A stretch of 64,000 nt of DNA from positions 1-64,000 of the forward strand of contig JBNKGL010000003.1 in assembly GCA_050289805.1 (NCBI GenBank), given 5' to 3'. Below are positions 29,201 through 37,421 of this stretch, piece by piece (within the stretch, counting starts at the first letter, position 1; each line of letters starts with the position of its first letter). The notes beneath the pieces are model-generated. The model saw only the letters and a list, made by a program, of their open reading frames with translations, was not told the origin of the DNA and did no database searches. Origin of the DNA: JAUILA01 sp050289805 (GTDB lineage: Bacteria > Bacteroidota > Bacteroidia > Cytophagales > Cyclobacteriaceae). The position numbers and the translations under genes are program-made.

Positions 29201-29933
29201 GTTGAGCAATCAATTGCTGGTACCGGTCTCCCCTGATATCCTGGATTCCCCCTACATATTTCCGGTATCCGGCATACAAGCTCCCCAGTACTGGTGGCAG
29301 AACGTGCTGATACCAGGGAAACCTGCCGGCATGGAGACTGCGTGAACGCAGAGGATGATGCCCGAGTACGAAAACAGGCTTATGAAGATTATCTTTCAGT
29401 ATCCCTTCAAGTTCATCAAATACGGCAGCCTCGTCCGGCTGCCCGCAATCTGAGAAAGGAATCACCTCACCATAATGCAGAAATCTTGACGTATTGATGA
29501 ATACCAGGAGAAAACTTTCATTAATCTCAATCTGAACCGGACCCGGACAACCATTTCCCGGAATAATTTGCCATGAACTGTCGATTTCCGAGACAGACTC
29601 TTCCAGGGCTGACAGGTGGGATACGGAATTCATTTGAAAGGGTCCGTATTCATTTTCTCCGGGAATAAAATAAACAGGTCCTTTGTATTGCCTGATCCTG
29701 GCGCCCAATTCAGAATTGACAAGAAAATTTTGATCTATCCGATGGCGATTCTCAAGGTAATCACCTGTAATGATCAGTGCAGCCGGATTGTCGGCAATAT
29801 CATTGCTAAGTTTCTCTAGTACTTCCGGGTTTGCATTATCAAGACCCTTCCCGAGCAAAATGATCCTGTTTTCCTGTGCACTCAGCCGAAACATGGTAAA
29901 AAGCAGTGGCAAGATCAGGATAAGGACTCTCAT
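26247..29933 (-). CDS. Composite outer-membrane protein: degenerate phosphoesterase + kinase-fold-like segment + Omp85-type barrel
   Basis: A 1228-aa exported protein (signal peptide 1-20). Residues about 20-290 follow the calcineurin-like phosphoesterase pattern but have lost metal ligands: LLGKG where GDAG is usual, TGDYLEN for GDN, PGENEY for GNHD, GHHP kept, SGHEGY for GHxH. Residues about 400-720 contain KGGGQQT, ISASHPYGALVIPP, then IGDWDRHDDQWRW (DRH at 578-580) and IPRDRDQAF (D604, D606), resembling the catalytic loop and metal Asp of CotH/HipA-like atypical kinases. RTX-like GGKGQD lies near 802-807. Residues about 860-1228 form a beta barrel with the Omp85 hallmark LRGY (1124-1127), ending IRLGFFF. 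Signal peptide and barrel are clear; the middle assignment is inference. Confidence 0.85.
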   Translation of the reverse strand: MRVLILILPLLFTMFRLSAQENRIILLGKGLDNANPEVLEKLSNDIADNPAALIITGDYLENRHRIDQNFLVNSELGARIRQYKGPVYFIPGENEYGPFQMNSVSHLSALEESVSEIDSSWQIIPGNGCPGPVQIEINESFLLVFINTSRFLHYGEVIPFSDCGQPDEAAVFDELEGILKDNLHKPVFVLGHHPLRSRSLHAGRFPWYQHVLPPVLGSLYAGYRKYVGGIQDIRGDRYQQLIAQLQSSFNIHKGVYYLSGHEGYFHYDVLDQSELRTQIISGSVDNGAYAKRVKSVETESGVQLSDYTRISTDPGYVLIDLLSLSATLSTYKIAVAYRGVGKDDVSVSFYTGEIPRNMIYERDTSFSSTTISTAATRKLHKDSKRPGLLGNNYRGEWEVTLKGIPVFDLEAERGGLEIVKKGGGQQTRSLRLEADNGRQYVLRSIEKFPEKAVPIALRGTIAEDIISDQISASHPYGALVIPPMADAAGVFHTNPQLVYLPDDPALGEFRDDFANGLYLYEERPDDDHWKDAAYFGNAPDIISTADVIEKMGNDDDHFIDEDQVIRSRLFDIWIGDWDRHDDQWRWARYKDDDDIKHYAPIPRDRDQAFFWSDGRLLNLSSRRWGQPKFQGFHETIRDVAGLSFNARHFDRTFLIQSEEAAWMEIARDLQSRLTDSLIEASVATFPTEIYNLHGKDIIRKLKRRRDDLAAYAREYYQFLSETVTITGSDEAERFTVDYFDNDSLVVRKYRVKEKSGEIKYLAYERSFNTEITKEIRLFGFEGDDRFILNGEADKAPTIRIIGGKGQDSVEDRSIIHKRRRNTVLYDKPETYLSSAGQVRDRRSGSIQVNQYDRFEFKYDKAMPLVTGGFNPDDGVFLGGGVLIQKHGFRKEPYASQHKILASFAPRSASYSLSYRGDFIDVIRRTDIELTATIDEPSFGDFFYGFGNKTNFNDSLFEAGRQFYRVRYSQWLFQPLLRVNARNGKHIFRAGPYYRAVKIRRDENTQITDRFIIAYSEFVGRGEESAFPLLDTRRHYAGARLGYDLDLRDSETFPRLGLFWQNELTLAYQLNDEKFNHQRLNSDLSFYFTVGGGLRVTFAGRIGGQVNRGDFEFYQAARLGGLSNLRGYRKLRFAGDQAFYTNFELRVQVLEVKSVLFPALLGFHIYRDQGRVWSDNPDLPVQNPEKAEWHRGIGGGIWLAPLGSIVISTDYARSNDNEDAFYIRLGFFF

Positions 29934-29954
29934 CTACATCTGTATAATATGAAA

Positions 29955-30374
29955 TCACTTGCCCACATAGGCAATACACTTTAATTCAATGGCAATTGGA
30001 GTAGGCAGTGCGTTAACTTCTACTGTAGTACGGCACGGGCGATGTTCTGAAAAATATGAAGCATAAATTTTATTGAAGGTTTTAAAATCGTCTTTCATAT
30101 TGGTTAGAAAAACGGTAATATCAACCAGATCTTCCCAGCTGGCTCCAGAAGCTTCAAGAATCAGTTTTACATTATTAAATACCGAATGGCATTGCTCCTC
30201 GATGTCATAGGAGATAATCTCTCCCTGGTCATTAAGTGTAACGCCCGGTATTTCCTTACTATTTCTGGAACGGGGTCCTACGCCGGACAGAAACAGGAAT
30301 GGACCCGCTTTCAGCGAGTGCGGATAACTCCCTACGGGTTCCGGTGCCTGTTGAGATTCGTAAGATTGCTTCAT
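29955..30374 (-). CDS. RidA/YjgF/UK114 family protein
   Basis: A 139-aa trimeric-type RidA protein. It has FLFLSGVGPRS, the pocket Arg in PCRTTVEVNALP, and IAIELKCIA. RidA enzymes hydrolyse reactive enamines and imines made by PLP enzymes; some close relatives act in aromatic catabolism, and the subtype cannot be told here. It lies 21 nt before the start of the composite outer-membrane protein in the same direction, so the two may share a transcript. Confidence 0.88.
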   Translation of the reverse strand: MKQSYESQQAPEPVGSYPHSLKAGPFLFLSGVGPRSRNSKEIPGVTLNDQGEIISYDIEEQCHSVFNNVKLILEASGASWEDLVDITVFLTNMKDDFKTFNKIYASYFSEHRPCRTTVEVNALPTPIAIELKCIAYVGK

Positions 30375-30415
30375 TGGAATGTATCTAAATTACTAAAATA
30401 TACGTTCAAGTATAT

Positions 30416-30637
30416 ATGATGTTAGTAATCCTGTTGTCAATTCTCTATTTAGCCATCGCAATTTTTGTGCTTGTCCGTTACCTGGAGGTCAAAAAAGAGC
30501 CCATCAGGGAATTTCTGTCAACTCAAAAAAGGATTGGCAACCGTTTTATCTCAACGGTTGAAAAGACAATTTCCATAAGGTCGTTTAAAAAACTAACAAA
30601 AGAATTACCCCGGGAGGAATCAGTGGTTCATGAGTGA
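30416..30637 (+). CDS. Small single-span membrane protein
   Basis: A 73-aa frame: one hydrophobic helix (about 2-20, LVILLSILYLAIAIFVLV) followed by a basic amphipathic tail rich in Lys and Arg. The start may be the second ATG at 30419. It is divergent from ridA and its 3' end overlaps the convergent pepP gene by 18 nt. No family recognised. The membrane-helix-plus-basic-tail design suggests a real protein. Confidence 0.55.
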   Translation: MMLVILLSILYLAIAIFVLVRYLEVKKEPIREFLSTQKRIGNRFISTVEKTISIRSFKKLTKELPREESVVHE

Positions 30638-31909
30638 TTCTATCTCGTCGGCTTCAATGGGAATTGTTCCCATGAGGTCACGCACACTATTCTCTTCCAC
30701 CACAACATCATTTTCTAGGCGTATACCGAATCCTTCCTCCTGAATATAAATGCCGGGTTCGACGGTAAACACCATACCCGTCTTCATTTTCTGATAGATG
30801 TTACCCACATCATGAACATCAAGACCGAGGTGATGAGAGGTACCATGCATGAAATATTTCTTATATGCCGGTGTTAACGGATCCTGATTTTTAATGTCCG
30901 TTTTATCCAAAAGGCCAAGGCCAAGCAATTCAGATTCCATGATCTTACCTACCTCCTTATGGTATTCAGGGATCACATTTCCCGGGCGCAGCATGCTCAT
31001 CGCTTCCTTCATTACACGGTGAACAGCGTTATAAACCTCCTTTTGACGTTTGGTAAACGTTCCGTTCACAGGAATTGTGCGGGTCATGTCTGCATTGTAA
31101 TTACCGTACTCAGCCCCAACATCCATCAATATGATTTCGCCATCCCTGCATTCCGCACTGTTTTCCACATAGTGCAACACATTAGAATTTGACCCGGCAG
31201 CGATAATTGGAGCATAGGCAAATCCGCGACTACGATTCCGAAGAAACTCATGAGCATATTCCGCTTCAATCTCATATTCCATTACACCAGGTTTTACAAA
31301 GGAAAGGACCCGGCGGAATCCTGACTCGGTAATATCGCAGGCTTTTTTGATTTGCTGAATTTCATCCTCCGACTTTACAGCCCTCAGCTCATGCATCAGT
31401 GGTGCCGAACGTTCATATTTATGAAGTGGATACTGCTGTCTGCACATGGAAGAAAAACGTGCATCCCTGGTTTCAACCTCCACCACAGCCCGGATGTGCT
31501 CGTTTGTATTCAGGTATACGAACTCGGCTTCTGCCATGAGCGTATTGAACGTACTTTTGAAATCTTCCAGCCAAAGGATAGTTGAAATTCCCGAAAGTTC
31601 GCGCGCTTCTTCCTTGGTGAATTTGTGTCCTTCCCAAATTGCAATATGTTCATTTGTCTTTTTTAAAAACAGTACCTCACGAAAACGTGGATCAGGAAAA
31701 TCCGGAAAGAGGACAAGTATGCTTTCCTCCTGGTCAATCCCCGAAAGATAGAGTATATCATTGTTCTGCCGGAAAGGCATAGTGCCATCGGCATTGGTGG
31801 GCATAAAATCATTTGAATTGAATACCGCAATTGAACCTGGCTTTAAAAGACTTGTAAACCTTTTTCGATTGGTGTTGTATTCGCTTTGGGGAAGGGGCGT
31901 ATATTTCAT
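30620..31909 (-). CDS. pepP: Xaa-Pro aminopeptidase (aminopeptidase P family, M24)
   Basis: A 429-aa di-metal peptidase that removes N-terminal residues before proline. The N-terminal domain has MPFRQNNDILYLSG. The metal ligands are in DVGAEYGNYNADMTRT (two Asp), HGTSHHLGLDVHD (His), TVEPGIYI (Glu) and RLENDVVVEE (Glu). No signal peptide, so it is cytoplasmic. Its start is only 23 nt from the divergent start of the S8 protease. Confidence 0.93.
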   Translation of the reverse strand: MKYTPLPQSEYNTNRKRFTSLLKPGSIAVFNSNDFMPTNADGTMPFRQNNDILYLSGIDQEESILVLFPDFPDPRFREVLFLKKTNEHIAIWEGHKFTKEEARELSGISTILWLEDFKSTFNTLMAEAEFVYLNTNEHIRAVVEVETRDARFSSMCRQQYPLHKYERSAPLMHELRAVKSEDEIQQIKKACDITESGFRRVLSFVKPGVMEYEIEAEYAHEFLRNRSRGFAYAPIIAAGSNSNVLHYVENSAECRDGEIILMDVGAEYGNYNADMTRTIPVNGTFTKRQKEVYNAVHRVMKEAMSMLRPGNVIPEYHKEVGKIMESELLGLGLLDKTDIKNQDPLTPAYKKYFMHGTSHHLGLDVHDVGNIYQKMKTGMVFTVEPGIYIQEEGFGIRLENDVVVEENSVRDLMGTIPIEADEIESLMNH

Positions 31910-31932
31910 AATTTCAACGAAGTTTCAGAACT

Positions 31933-33402
31933 ATGTGTGCTACGATTAAATCTTGTTTGCTGTTTCTGCTGTTGTGCAGTCCATTCTTTGCGGATGGTCA
32001 ACAAAAGTATTGGATATATCTTAACCACAAAAATCACGATTTAAAAAATTGTTCTGAAACGACGTGCCGAAACATTCACCTCAATACTCTTGACAGCCTT
32101 GAATTAGAACCTATTATCTATTCAAAGTGGTTATCTGCAGCATCCGTTGAGATTGAAGAGTCTGATATTCCGCTTTTTGAGCAAAGACCGGATGTAGATT
32201 CCATCAGGCCGCTCAATCAAAAAATTCACATTGCATCAACCGGTTTTCGGTATGATGAACTGGATGCGGCCCTGAGCCAGATCAATGCCAGTGCTTTCCG
32301 TGAAATCGGTCTTACCGGGAAAGACGTAAAGATCGGGATTATTGATGCCGGATTTTACAGGGCAGACAGGGTTAAAACATTGTCTTACATTTTTGAAAAA
32401 AAGGGATACCTGGGCTTTCGGAATTTCGTAGAGAAAGGTGAAAAAGACGGCTTCTCCCAAATGAAAAATAATGATTATCATGGGACGCGCGTCTGGCAGC
32501 TGATCGGAGGTTATCAGCCTGAGAAGAATGAAGTCACTGGTCTGGCATATGATGCCCAATATTACCTGGCAAGAACGGATGAAGATCCTCGTGAATACCG
32601 GGGTGAGGAAGATTACTGGATCGCTGCTGTAGAATGGATGGCGTCTCAGGGGGTACGGATCATCAACTCATCGCTGGGTTATGCCGACGGGCATGATAAT
32701 CCGGACGAAGATTATGAACAGGAAGATGCCGATGGCCGGTCTGCTGCGTTGACAAGAGTAGCTGAAATCGCGGTGAATGAGAAGGGACTCCTGATAATTA
32801 TGTCGGCAGGTAACAGCGGAAATGAACGTTTTGCAGTTGTTAATATTCCCGCAGATGCACCAGGAGTGGTGGCAGTGGGTGCTACCAACCTTATGCACTG
32901 GACCCGCCAGAATTATTCATCTATCGGGAAATACACACTCCCGAATATAAAGCCGGATGTCTCCTGTTATTCATCTTCCGGAACATCTTTCTCTGCCCCG
33001 GTAATTACAGGAATGGCTGCATGCATGCTGCAGGCAGATTCTACCCTGTCAAATCTTCAAATCGCGGAAATGATTCGCCGCTCCGGAAACCTGCGGCATT
33101 TCCCGAATAATTATATCGGCTATGGGGTGCCGGATTGCACCAGGATTCTCGATATGATCAATGGAAAATGGGAGATTGGTGACCGCAGCGATATTATTGT
33201 CGCAGAATCCAATGAGGTTACATTGATTTCGGATTCACTCAACCCAGTTCTTTTTCATAAAATTAATGCATGGGAGGTTGATTCCCAGGAAGCCCTCACC
33301 CGGAAAAAGACAGAATGGACCATCCTCAGACCCGGTAAAAATATCACTCATACCACTTTTGCCACTGAAACTGACGCCATTGAAATCATTTGGCCTGATT
33401 AA
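31933..33402 (+). CDS. Exported S8 (subtilisin-like) serine protease
   Basis: A 489-aa protein with a signal peptide (1-22). The full triad is present: D138 in GIIDAGF, H183 in DYHGTRVWQL, S352 in SGTSFSAP, with oxyanion N294 in SAGNSGN. There is no C-terminal T9SS sorting domain, in contrast to the S8 protease at 3018, so it may stay in the periplasm. Its last 4 nt overlap the convergent ABC-F gene. Confidence 0.92.
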   Translation: MCATIKSCLLFLLLCSPFFADGQQKYWIYLNHKNHDLKNCSETTCRNIHLNTLDSLELEPIIYSKWLSAASVEIEESDIPLFEQRPDVDSIRPLNQKIHIASTGFRYDELDAALSQINASAFREIGLTGKDVKIGIIDAGFYRADRVKTLSYIFEKKGYLGFRNFVEKGEKDGFSQMKNNDYHGTRVWQLIGGYQPEKNEVTGLAYDAQYYLARTDEDPREYRGEEDYWIAAVEWMASQGVRIINSSLGYADGHDNPDEDYEQEDADGRSAALTRVAEIAVNEKGLLIIMSAGNSGNERFAVVNIPADAPGVVAVGATNLMHWTRQNYSSIGKYTLPNIKPDVSCYSSSGTSFSAPVITGMAACMLQADSTLSNLQIAEMIRRSGNLRHFPNNYIGYGVPDCTRILDMINGKWEIGDRSDIIVAESNEVTLISDSLNPVLFHKINAWEVDSQEALTRKKTEWTILRPGKNITHTTFATETDAIEIIWPD

Positions 33403-35276
33403 GCCTCTTTTTCGGATAATTCCAGCCACCTGAGCTCTTTAGAGTCGAGATCATCCTGTGCTTTTTCCAAATCCTCGGCCACTTGTCGTAACTGATCATG
33501 ATCCATACCACCTGAATTAAGCGATTCGAGAAGTTCCGTTTTTTTCCTGTTCAGCTTTTCCATTTCAACCTCCAGCATTTCCATTTCCCGTTTCTCCTTA
33601 AAACTCAGCTTTTCGGCTGGCATTTTTACTTTATCCTTTGGCTTCTGTGCTTCGGTTTTCCGCGATTGCTGTTCAGATAGCTTCTGAAGCTCCTGCTCTT
33701 CACGATACTGAAGATATGTACCGTTGAAATCCTGAATATCCTTACCCTGTTCAAAAATGAAAAGATGATCCACCATCCTGTTCATGAAATAACGATCGTG
33801 GCTAACTACAATGAGACAGCCTGAATATCCCTGTAAAAACTCCTCAAGTACCTGGAGTGTGATCAGGTCCAGGTCATTCGTTGGTTCATCAAGTATCAGG
33901 AAATTAGGATTCAGCAGCAGGACCAGCAAGAGCTGCAATCTTCTTTTCTCACCTCCACTAAGCTTATCGACCAGGTCATATTGCTGGGACGGACTAAAGT
34001 TAAATCGTTGCAGCATTTGGGAAGCAGAAATCTCATTGCCATCGGAAAGTTTCATTACTTCAGCTTCAGCCCTCACAATGTCAATTACGCGTTCACCCGA
34101 TTTAAAATTTGGTTCTTCCTGCCTGAAATAACCTATATGAGTATTTACTCCACGGTCGATCTCCCCTTTTTCCGGGGAAATTCTGCCCGACAAAATTTCA
34201 AGAAATGTAGTTTTTCCAGTACCATTCTTACCAACGATCCCTATTTTCTCTCCTTTCCGGAAAATATAACTGAAAGACGGAAGGACGACCAGATCACCAT
34301 AGCGCATTGAAACATCCTTCAGTTCAATGACCTTGCCACCAAGACGTTTTTCCTGTACATCCAGCTCAACAGAACCTCCATTAACCGGACGCGCTGCTTC
34401 TTTCTTCAAATCTTCAAACGCATCAATACGATATTTGGCTTTGGTTCCCCGTGCTTTAGGTTGGCGGCGTATCCATTCAAGCTCTTTCTTCATCAAATTA
34501 CGAGCCTTATCAGATCTGGCCTGATCATTCTCATATCGTTCCTGCTTCTTCTCCAGAAAATAACTGTAATTTCCGCTGTACTGAAAAAGTTTTGCCTGAT
34601 CGATTTCTACAATTTCATTGGTCACACTTTCGAGGAAATACCGGTCGTGTGTCACCATGAGCAGAGACATCTGATTTGTTCCCAGGTATTCCTCCAGCCA
34701 TTCAATCACATCAAGATCCAGGTGGTTGGTTGGTTCATCGAGCAATAACAGCTCGGGCTGCTGCAATAATGCACGGGCGAGGCCTACCCTCTTTTGCTGA
34801 CCGCCTGATAATTGACCTACTTTCTGATCAAGATCATGCAGTCCCAGTCTGCCCAGAATTTCCTTCACTTTTGATTCGTAATTCCAGGCATTGAGAGAAT
34901 CCATTTTACCGGTTAATTCTGTGAGTCTATCAACAGCTTTTGGATCCGTTGCAGAATGGAATATCGCCTGCTCGTACTGGCTTACCACTTCCATTATCGG
35001 GTCATCCATATCCATGGCTGCCTCCAGAATATTTGCTTCCGGATCAAAAACAGGTTGCTGTGGCAGGTAAGCCATGTTCAACGCATTTTTATAGGCCACT
35101 TCCCCACTGGATGGAGCCTCTTCACCTGCGAGAATTCGTAAAAGAGTAGACTTTCCACATCCGTTTACCCCTACCAATGCCATTTTCTGACCCTGCTCCA
35201 AACCAAATGAAACATTGTCAAGAAGCAACCGGTCACCAAACCGAATGGAAATATTATCTGCAGATATGAGATTCAT
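33399..35276 (-). CDS. ABC-F family ATPase (Uup-like)
   Basis: A 625-aa protein with two ABC ATPase domains and no membrane domain. Walker A VGVNGCGKSTLL and VGKNGTGKTTFL; signatures LSGGQQKRV and LSGGEKRRL; Walker B LLLLDEPTNHLD and FLILDEPTNDLD. The linker between them is charged, and the C-terminal ~65 residues form a coiled coil (EMEMLEVEMEKLNRKK), as in Uup. ABC-F proteins act at the ribosome; Uup-type members also bind DNA. It follows the 35302 gene by 25 nt. Confidence 0.92.
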   Translation of the reverse strand: MNLISADNISIRFGDRLLLDNVSFGLEQGQKMALVGVNGCGKSTLLRILAGEEAPSSGEVAYKNALNMAYLPQQPVFDPEANILEAAMDMDDPIMEVVSQYEQAIFHSATDPKAVDRLTELTGKMDSLNAWNYESKVKEILGRLGLHDLDQKVGQLSGGQQKRVGLARALLQQPELLLLDEPTNHLDLDVIEWLEEYLGTNQMSLLMVTHDRYFLESVTNEIVEIDQAKLFQYSGNYSYFLEKKQERYENDQARSDKARNLMKKELEWIRRQPKARGTKAKYRIDAFEDLKKEAARPVNGGSVELDVQEKRLGGKVIELKDVSMRYGDLVVLPSFSYIFRKGEKIGIVGKNGTGKTTFLEILSGRISPEKGEIDRGVNTHIGYFRQEEPNFKSGERVIDIVRAEAEVMKLSDGNEISASQMLQRFNFSPSQQYDLVDKLSGGEKRRLQLLLVLLLNPNFLILDEPTNDLDLITLQVLEEFLQGYSGCLIVVSHDRYFMNRMVDHLFIFEQGKDIQDFNGTYLQYREEQELQKLSEQQSRKTEAQKPKDKVKMPAEKLSFKEKREMEMLEVEMEKLNRKKTELLESLNSGGMDHDQLRQVAEDLEKAQDDLDSKELRWLELSEKEA

Positions 35277-35301
35277 GGGACAAAGCTACGCAATTACTGA
35301 A

Positions 35302-36279
35302 TCAATGATGAAGAACATTTCTATGACCCGGTGCTGTTAATGTATCATAAATTTTAGTTTCCTCTGTTTCAGGGACTCTAAGTTCAACATCGTTCATAAC
35401 AGGCATCCCGGCATCCACCCAGCATGTATACCAAAAATCTGCCGTCATCTGTATAGAAGCTCTCATTCGCCGTTCAACCATTCCCGACAACGCATGGTCA
35501 TAGGCGCGTGCGAACTCCGGTGAATATTGCCGGGTGGTTTGCAATCCTCGGGTGTCATGTGTCATTATATGATTCCCGAAGGACCCCGCCAGCTCCCTTT
35601 CAAGAAATAAAACAGAATCCACCGCATTATTGCTGTCCGTGACGGCCTGCCAAATAGCCGCCTGCGGATCATAAAGATATCGTGCCCTCCGGGTAAACAG
35701 GTCATATAAGGTGATAAGCAACTCAGGGAGACGGGATTCCCATAATCCATGTATTCCCTGCTGACCGGTCAGCTGTCCGTCATAATTTTCGGTCGTATGC
35801 AATGGAACATGCGCATCGGCAATATAATGTCCAAGCTCAGCCGCTAAACGAATAACATTTCCAGATTCACCTTTAAGCATGGCACTGGTCAGCATATTTT
35901 TATGAATCATGACCTGTCTTGGCAGGGCGCCATGATCACGAAACCAATCCGCCGGTATGGAATCAGCATAATACGGATCCCGTTGCCATGCAAGCAATAT
36001 GCTGTCGGGATACGCATCAATATCAATAAAATGACGCTCGCCCTCCTCCGGAACCACATATCTGCGCTGATCCGGCTTAACGGCAAGCAGGGAAAGTTCA
36101 TGAATATGGAATCGGAAAAAGGGGTACATTTCCTCAGGCAGGGAGAAAACTGCGAGGCGGTTGATCGTTTTATGTCCTAAAAATCCCCAGGCAGCCGATT
36201 CTGCCGAATAATATGAGAACTGGTGTTGAATTGCCAGAATCAGCATTAATGAGAAATAACAGCTGCCCATAGTACGCAA
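35302..36279 (-). CDS. Exported zinc-dependent phospholipase C / S1-P1 nuclease-fold protein
   Basis: A 325-aa helical protein with an N-terminal hydrophobic segment (about 8-25). The zinc-site pattern of this fold is visible: W31 and H36 in WGFLGHKTINRLA, RHFIDID, and AELGHYIADAHVPLHTTENYDG followed by IHGLWESRLPEL. Related enzymes cleave phosphodiesters in lipids or nucleic acids. Substrate unknown. Probably co-transcribed with the ABC-F gene 25 nt downstream. Confidence 0.85.
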   Translation of the reverse strand: MRTMGSCYFSLMLILAIQHQFSYYSAESAAWGFLGHKTINRLAVFSLPEEMYPFFRFHIHELSLLAVKPDQRRYVVPEEGERHFIDIDAYPDSILLAWQRDPYYADSIPADWFRDHGALPRQVMIHKNMLTSAMLKGESGNVIRLAAELGHYIADAHVPLHTTENYDGQLTGQQGIHGLWESRLPELLITLYDLFTRRARYLYDPQAAIWQAVTDSNNAVDSVLFLERELAGSFGNHIMTHDTRGLQTTRQYSPEFARAYDHALSGMVERRMRASIQMTADFWYTCWVDAGMPVMNDVELRVPETEETKIYDTLTAPGHRNVLHH

Positions 36280-36321
36280 TTAGGGATCCCTGGCGGACAA
36301 GTTATAATTATACATTTCCTT

Positions 36322-36351
36322 TTGGAAATAAATTTTTTCAACCTATCTTTG
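36322..36351 (+). promoter_or_regulatory. Complete Bacteroidota promoter of rpsT
   Basis: TTG (36322-36324), a 19-nt spacer, then TATCTTTG (36344-36351). Spacing and both boxes fit the TTG-N19-TAnnTTTG consensus exactly. The leader to the rpsT ATG is about 35 nt. This is the best promoter in the window. Confidence 0.8.
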
Positions 36352-36392
36352 CACACTCAATTAAAAAACGGGTAGTAGAATAAGATCAGAAT

Positions 36393-36644
36393 ATGGCAAA
36401 TCATAAGTCAGCGTTAAAAAGAATCCGTTCTAACAACGCGAAAAGATTAAGAAACCGGTATCAGCACAAAACCACCAGAACTTTTATTAAAAAGCTGCGT
36501 GGCACTTCCGATAAGGGAGAGGCACAGGAATTGCTGAAGAAGGTCACCAGCATGTTGGACCGTTTGGCAAAGAAAAACATTATTCACAAGAACAAGGCTG
36601 CGAACAATAAATCGAAGCTCACAAAACTTGTGAACAGTCTGTAA
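36393..36644 (+). CDS. rpsT: 30S ribosomal protein S20
   Basis: An 83-aa basic protein starting MANHKSALKRIRSNNAKRLRNR, the S20 signature, and ending KSKLTKLVNSL. It binds 16S rRNA early in 30S assembly. It has its own promoter (36322-36351) and terminator (36665-36697). Confidence 0.97.
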   Translation: MANHKSALKRIRSNNAKRLRNRYQHKTTRTFIKKLRGTSDKGEAQELLKKVTSMLDRLAKKNIIHKNKAANNKSKLTKLVNSL

Positions 36645-36664
36645 GCGACTGCATAAAAACTTTT

Positions 36665-36697
36665 AAAAAAAGCACTGCTTCCGGCAGTGCTTTTTTT
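36665..36697 (+). terminator. Terminator of rpsT
   Basis: AAAAAAAGCACTGC pairs with GCAGTGCTTTTTTT around a 5-nt loop, with a T run as the 3' arm. It lies 20 nt after the rpsT stop and 32 nt before radC. Confidence 0.9.
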
Positions 36698-36729
36698 GTT
36701 AGTGACCGCCGGTATTTTTTTGTTGCAGT

Positions 36730-37404
36730 ATGAAACTAACGGTCGAAAAATCCCCCCTGATCCTTCGGGCCCGTCAGAAATTACTTCAATTCGGGACAGC
36801 ACATTTATCGGATACTGAATTACTCACCTTGCTCATTGGTTCTGGCAGTGAACCGGACCATACCGCCCGTGAATTGCTGAAACGGGTCAATTACGATCTG
36901 CGGCAACTGGCGCGGCTGTCGGTGGGTGATTTAAGGAAACTGAATGGGATTGGAGAAACACGGGCCATTAACCTGGTTTCTGCCATTGAGCTGGGCAGGC
37001 GGCGGGATGTTAGCTCTGCCATCGCCCGCCCCGGCATTCAGTCTTCAGCTGATGCATATAATCTTATTCGTCGTGATTTACAGGATCTTTGTCACGAAGA
37101 GTTCTGGATTCTGCTGTTAAACAGAAATCACAAGCTTATCCATAAGCAACAGATCAGCAAGGGCGGGGTTTCAGGGACCGTTGTCGATCCGAGAATAATT
37201 TTTAAAACAGCAGTTGATCATTTAGCCTCTGCTGTTATTGTTGCGCATAACCATCCAAGTGATCACCTTAAACCCAGTCAGTCCGATGTACAGCTGACCC
37301 AAAAACTACTAAAAGCGGGAAGACTTCTTGAAATACCTTTACTGGACCACCTGATTTTAAACAGTGAGCGTTATCTTAGCTTTGCGGATGAGCAATTGCT
37401 TTGA
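36730..37404 (+). CDS. radC: RadC family JAB-domain protein
   Basis: A 224-aa protein with a helix-hairpin-helix region (LRKLNGIGETRAINLVSAIELGRR) and a JAMM metal site: Glu in HEEFWILLLN, then AHNHPSDHLKPSQSD. Despite the name its role in repair is doubtful; the fold is that of metal-dependent hydrolases. It precedes the DUF1684 gene by 17 nt. Confidence 0.93.
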   Translation: MKLTVEKSPLILRARQKLLQFGTAHLSDTELLTLLIGSGSEPDHTARELLKRVNYDLRQLARLSVGDLRKLNGIGETRAINLVSAIELGRRRDVSSAIARPGIQSSADAYNLIRRDLQDLCHEEFWILLLNRNHKLIHKQQISKGGVSGTVVDPRIIFKTAVDHLASAVIVAHNHPSDHLKPSQSDVQLTQKLLKAGRLLEIPLLDHLILNSERYLSFADEQLL

Positions 37405-37421
37405 ACCAAAAATAACCGGAT

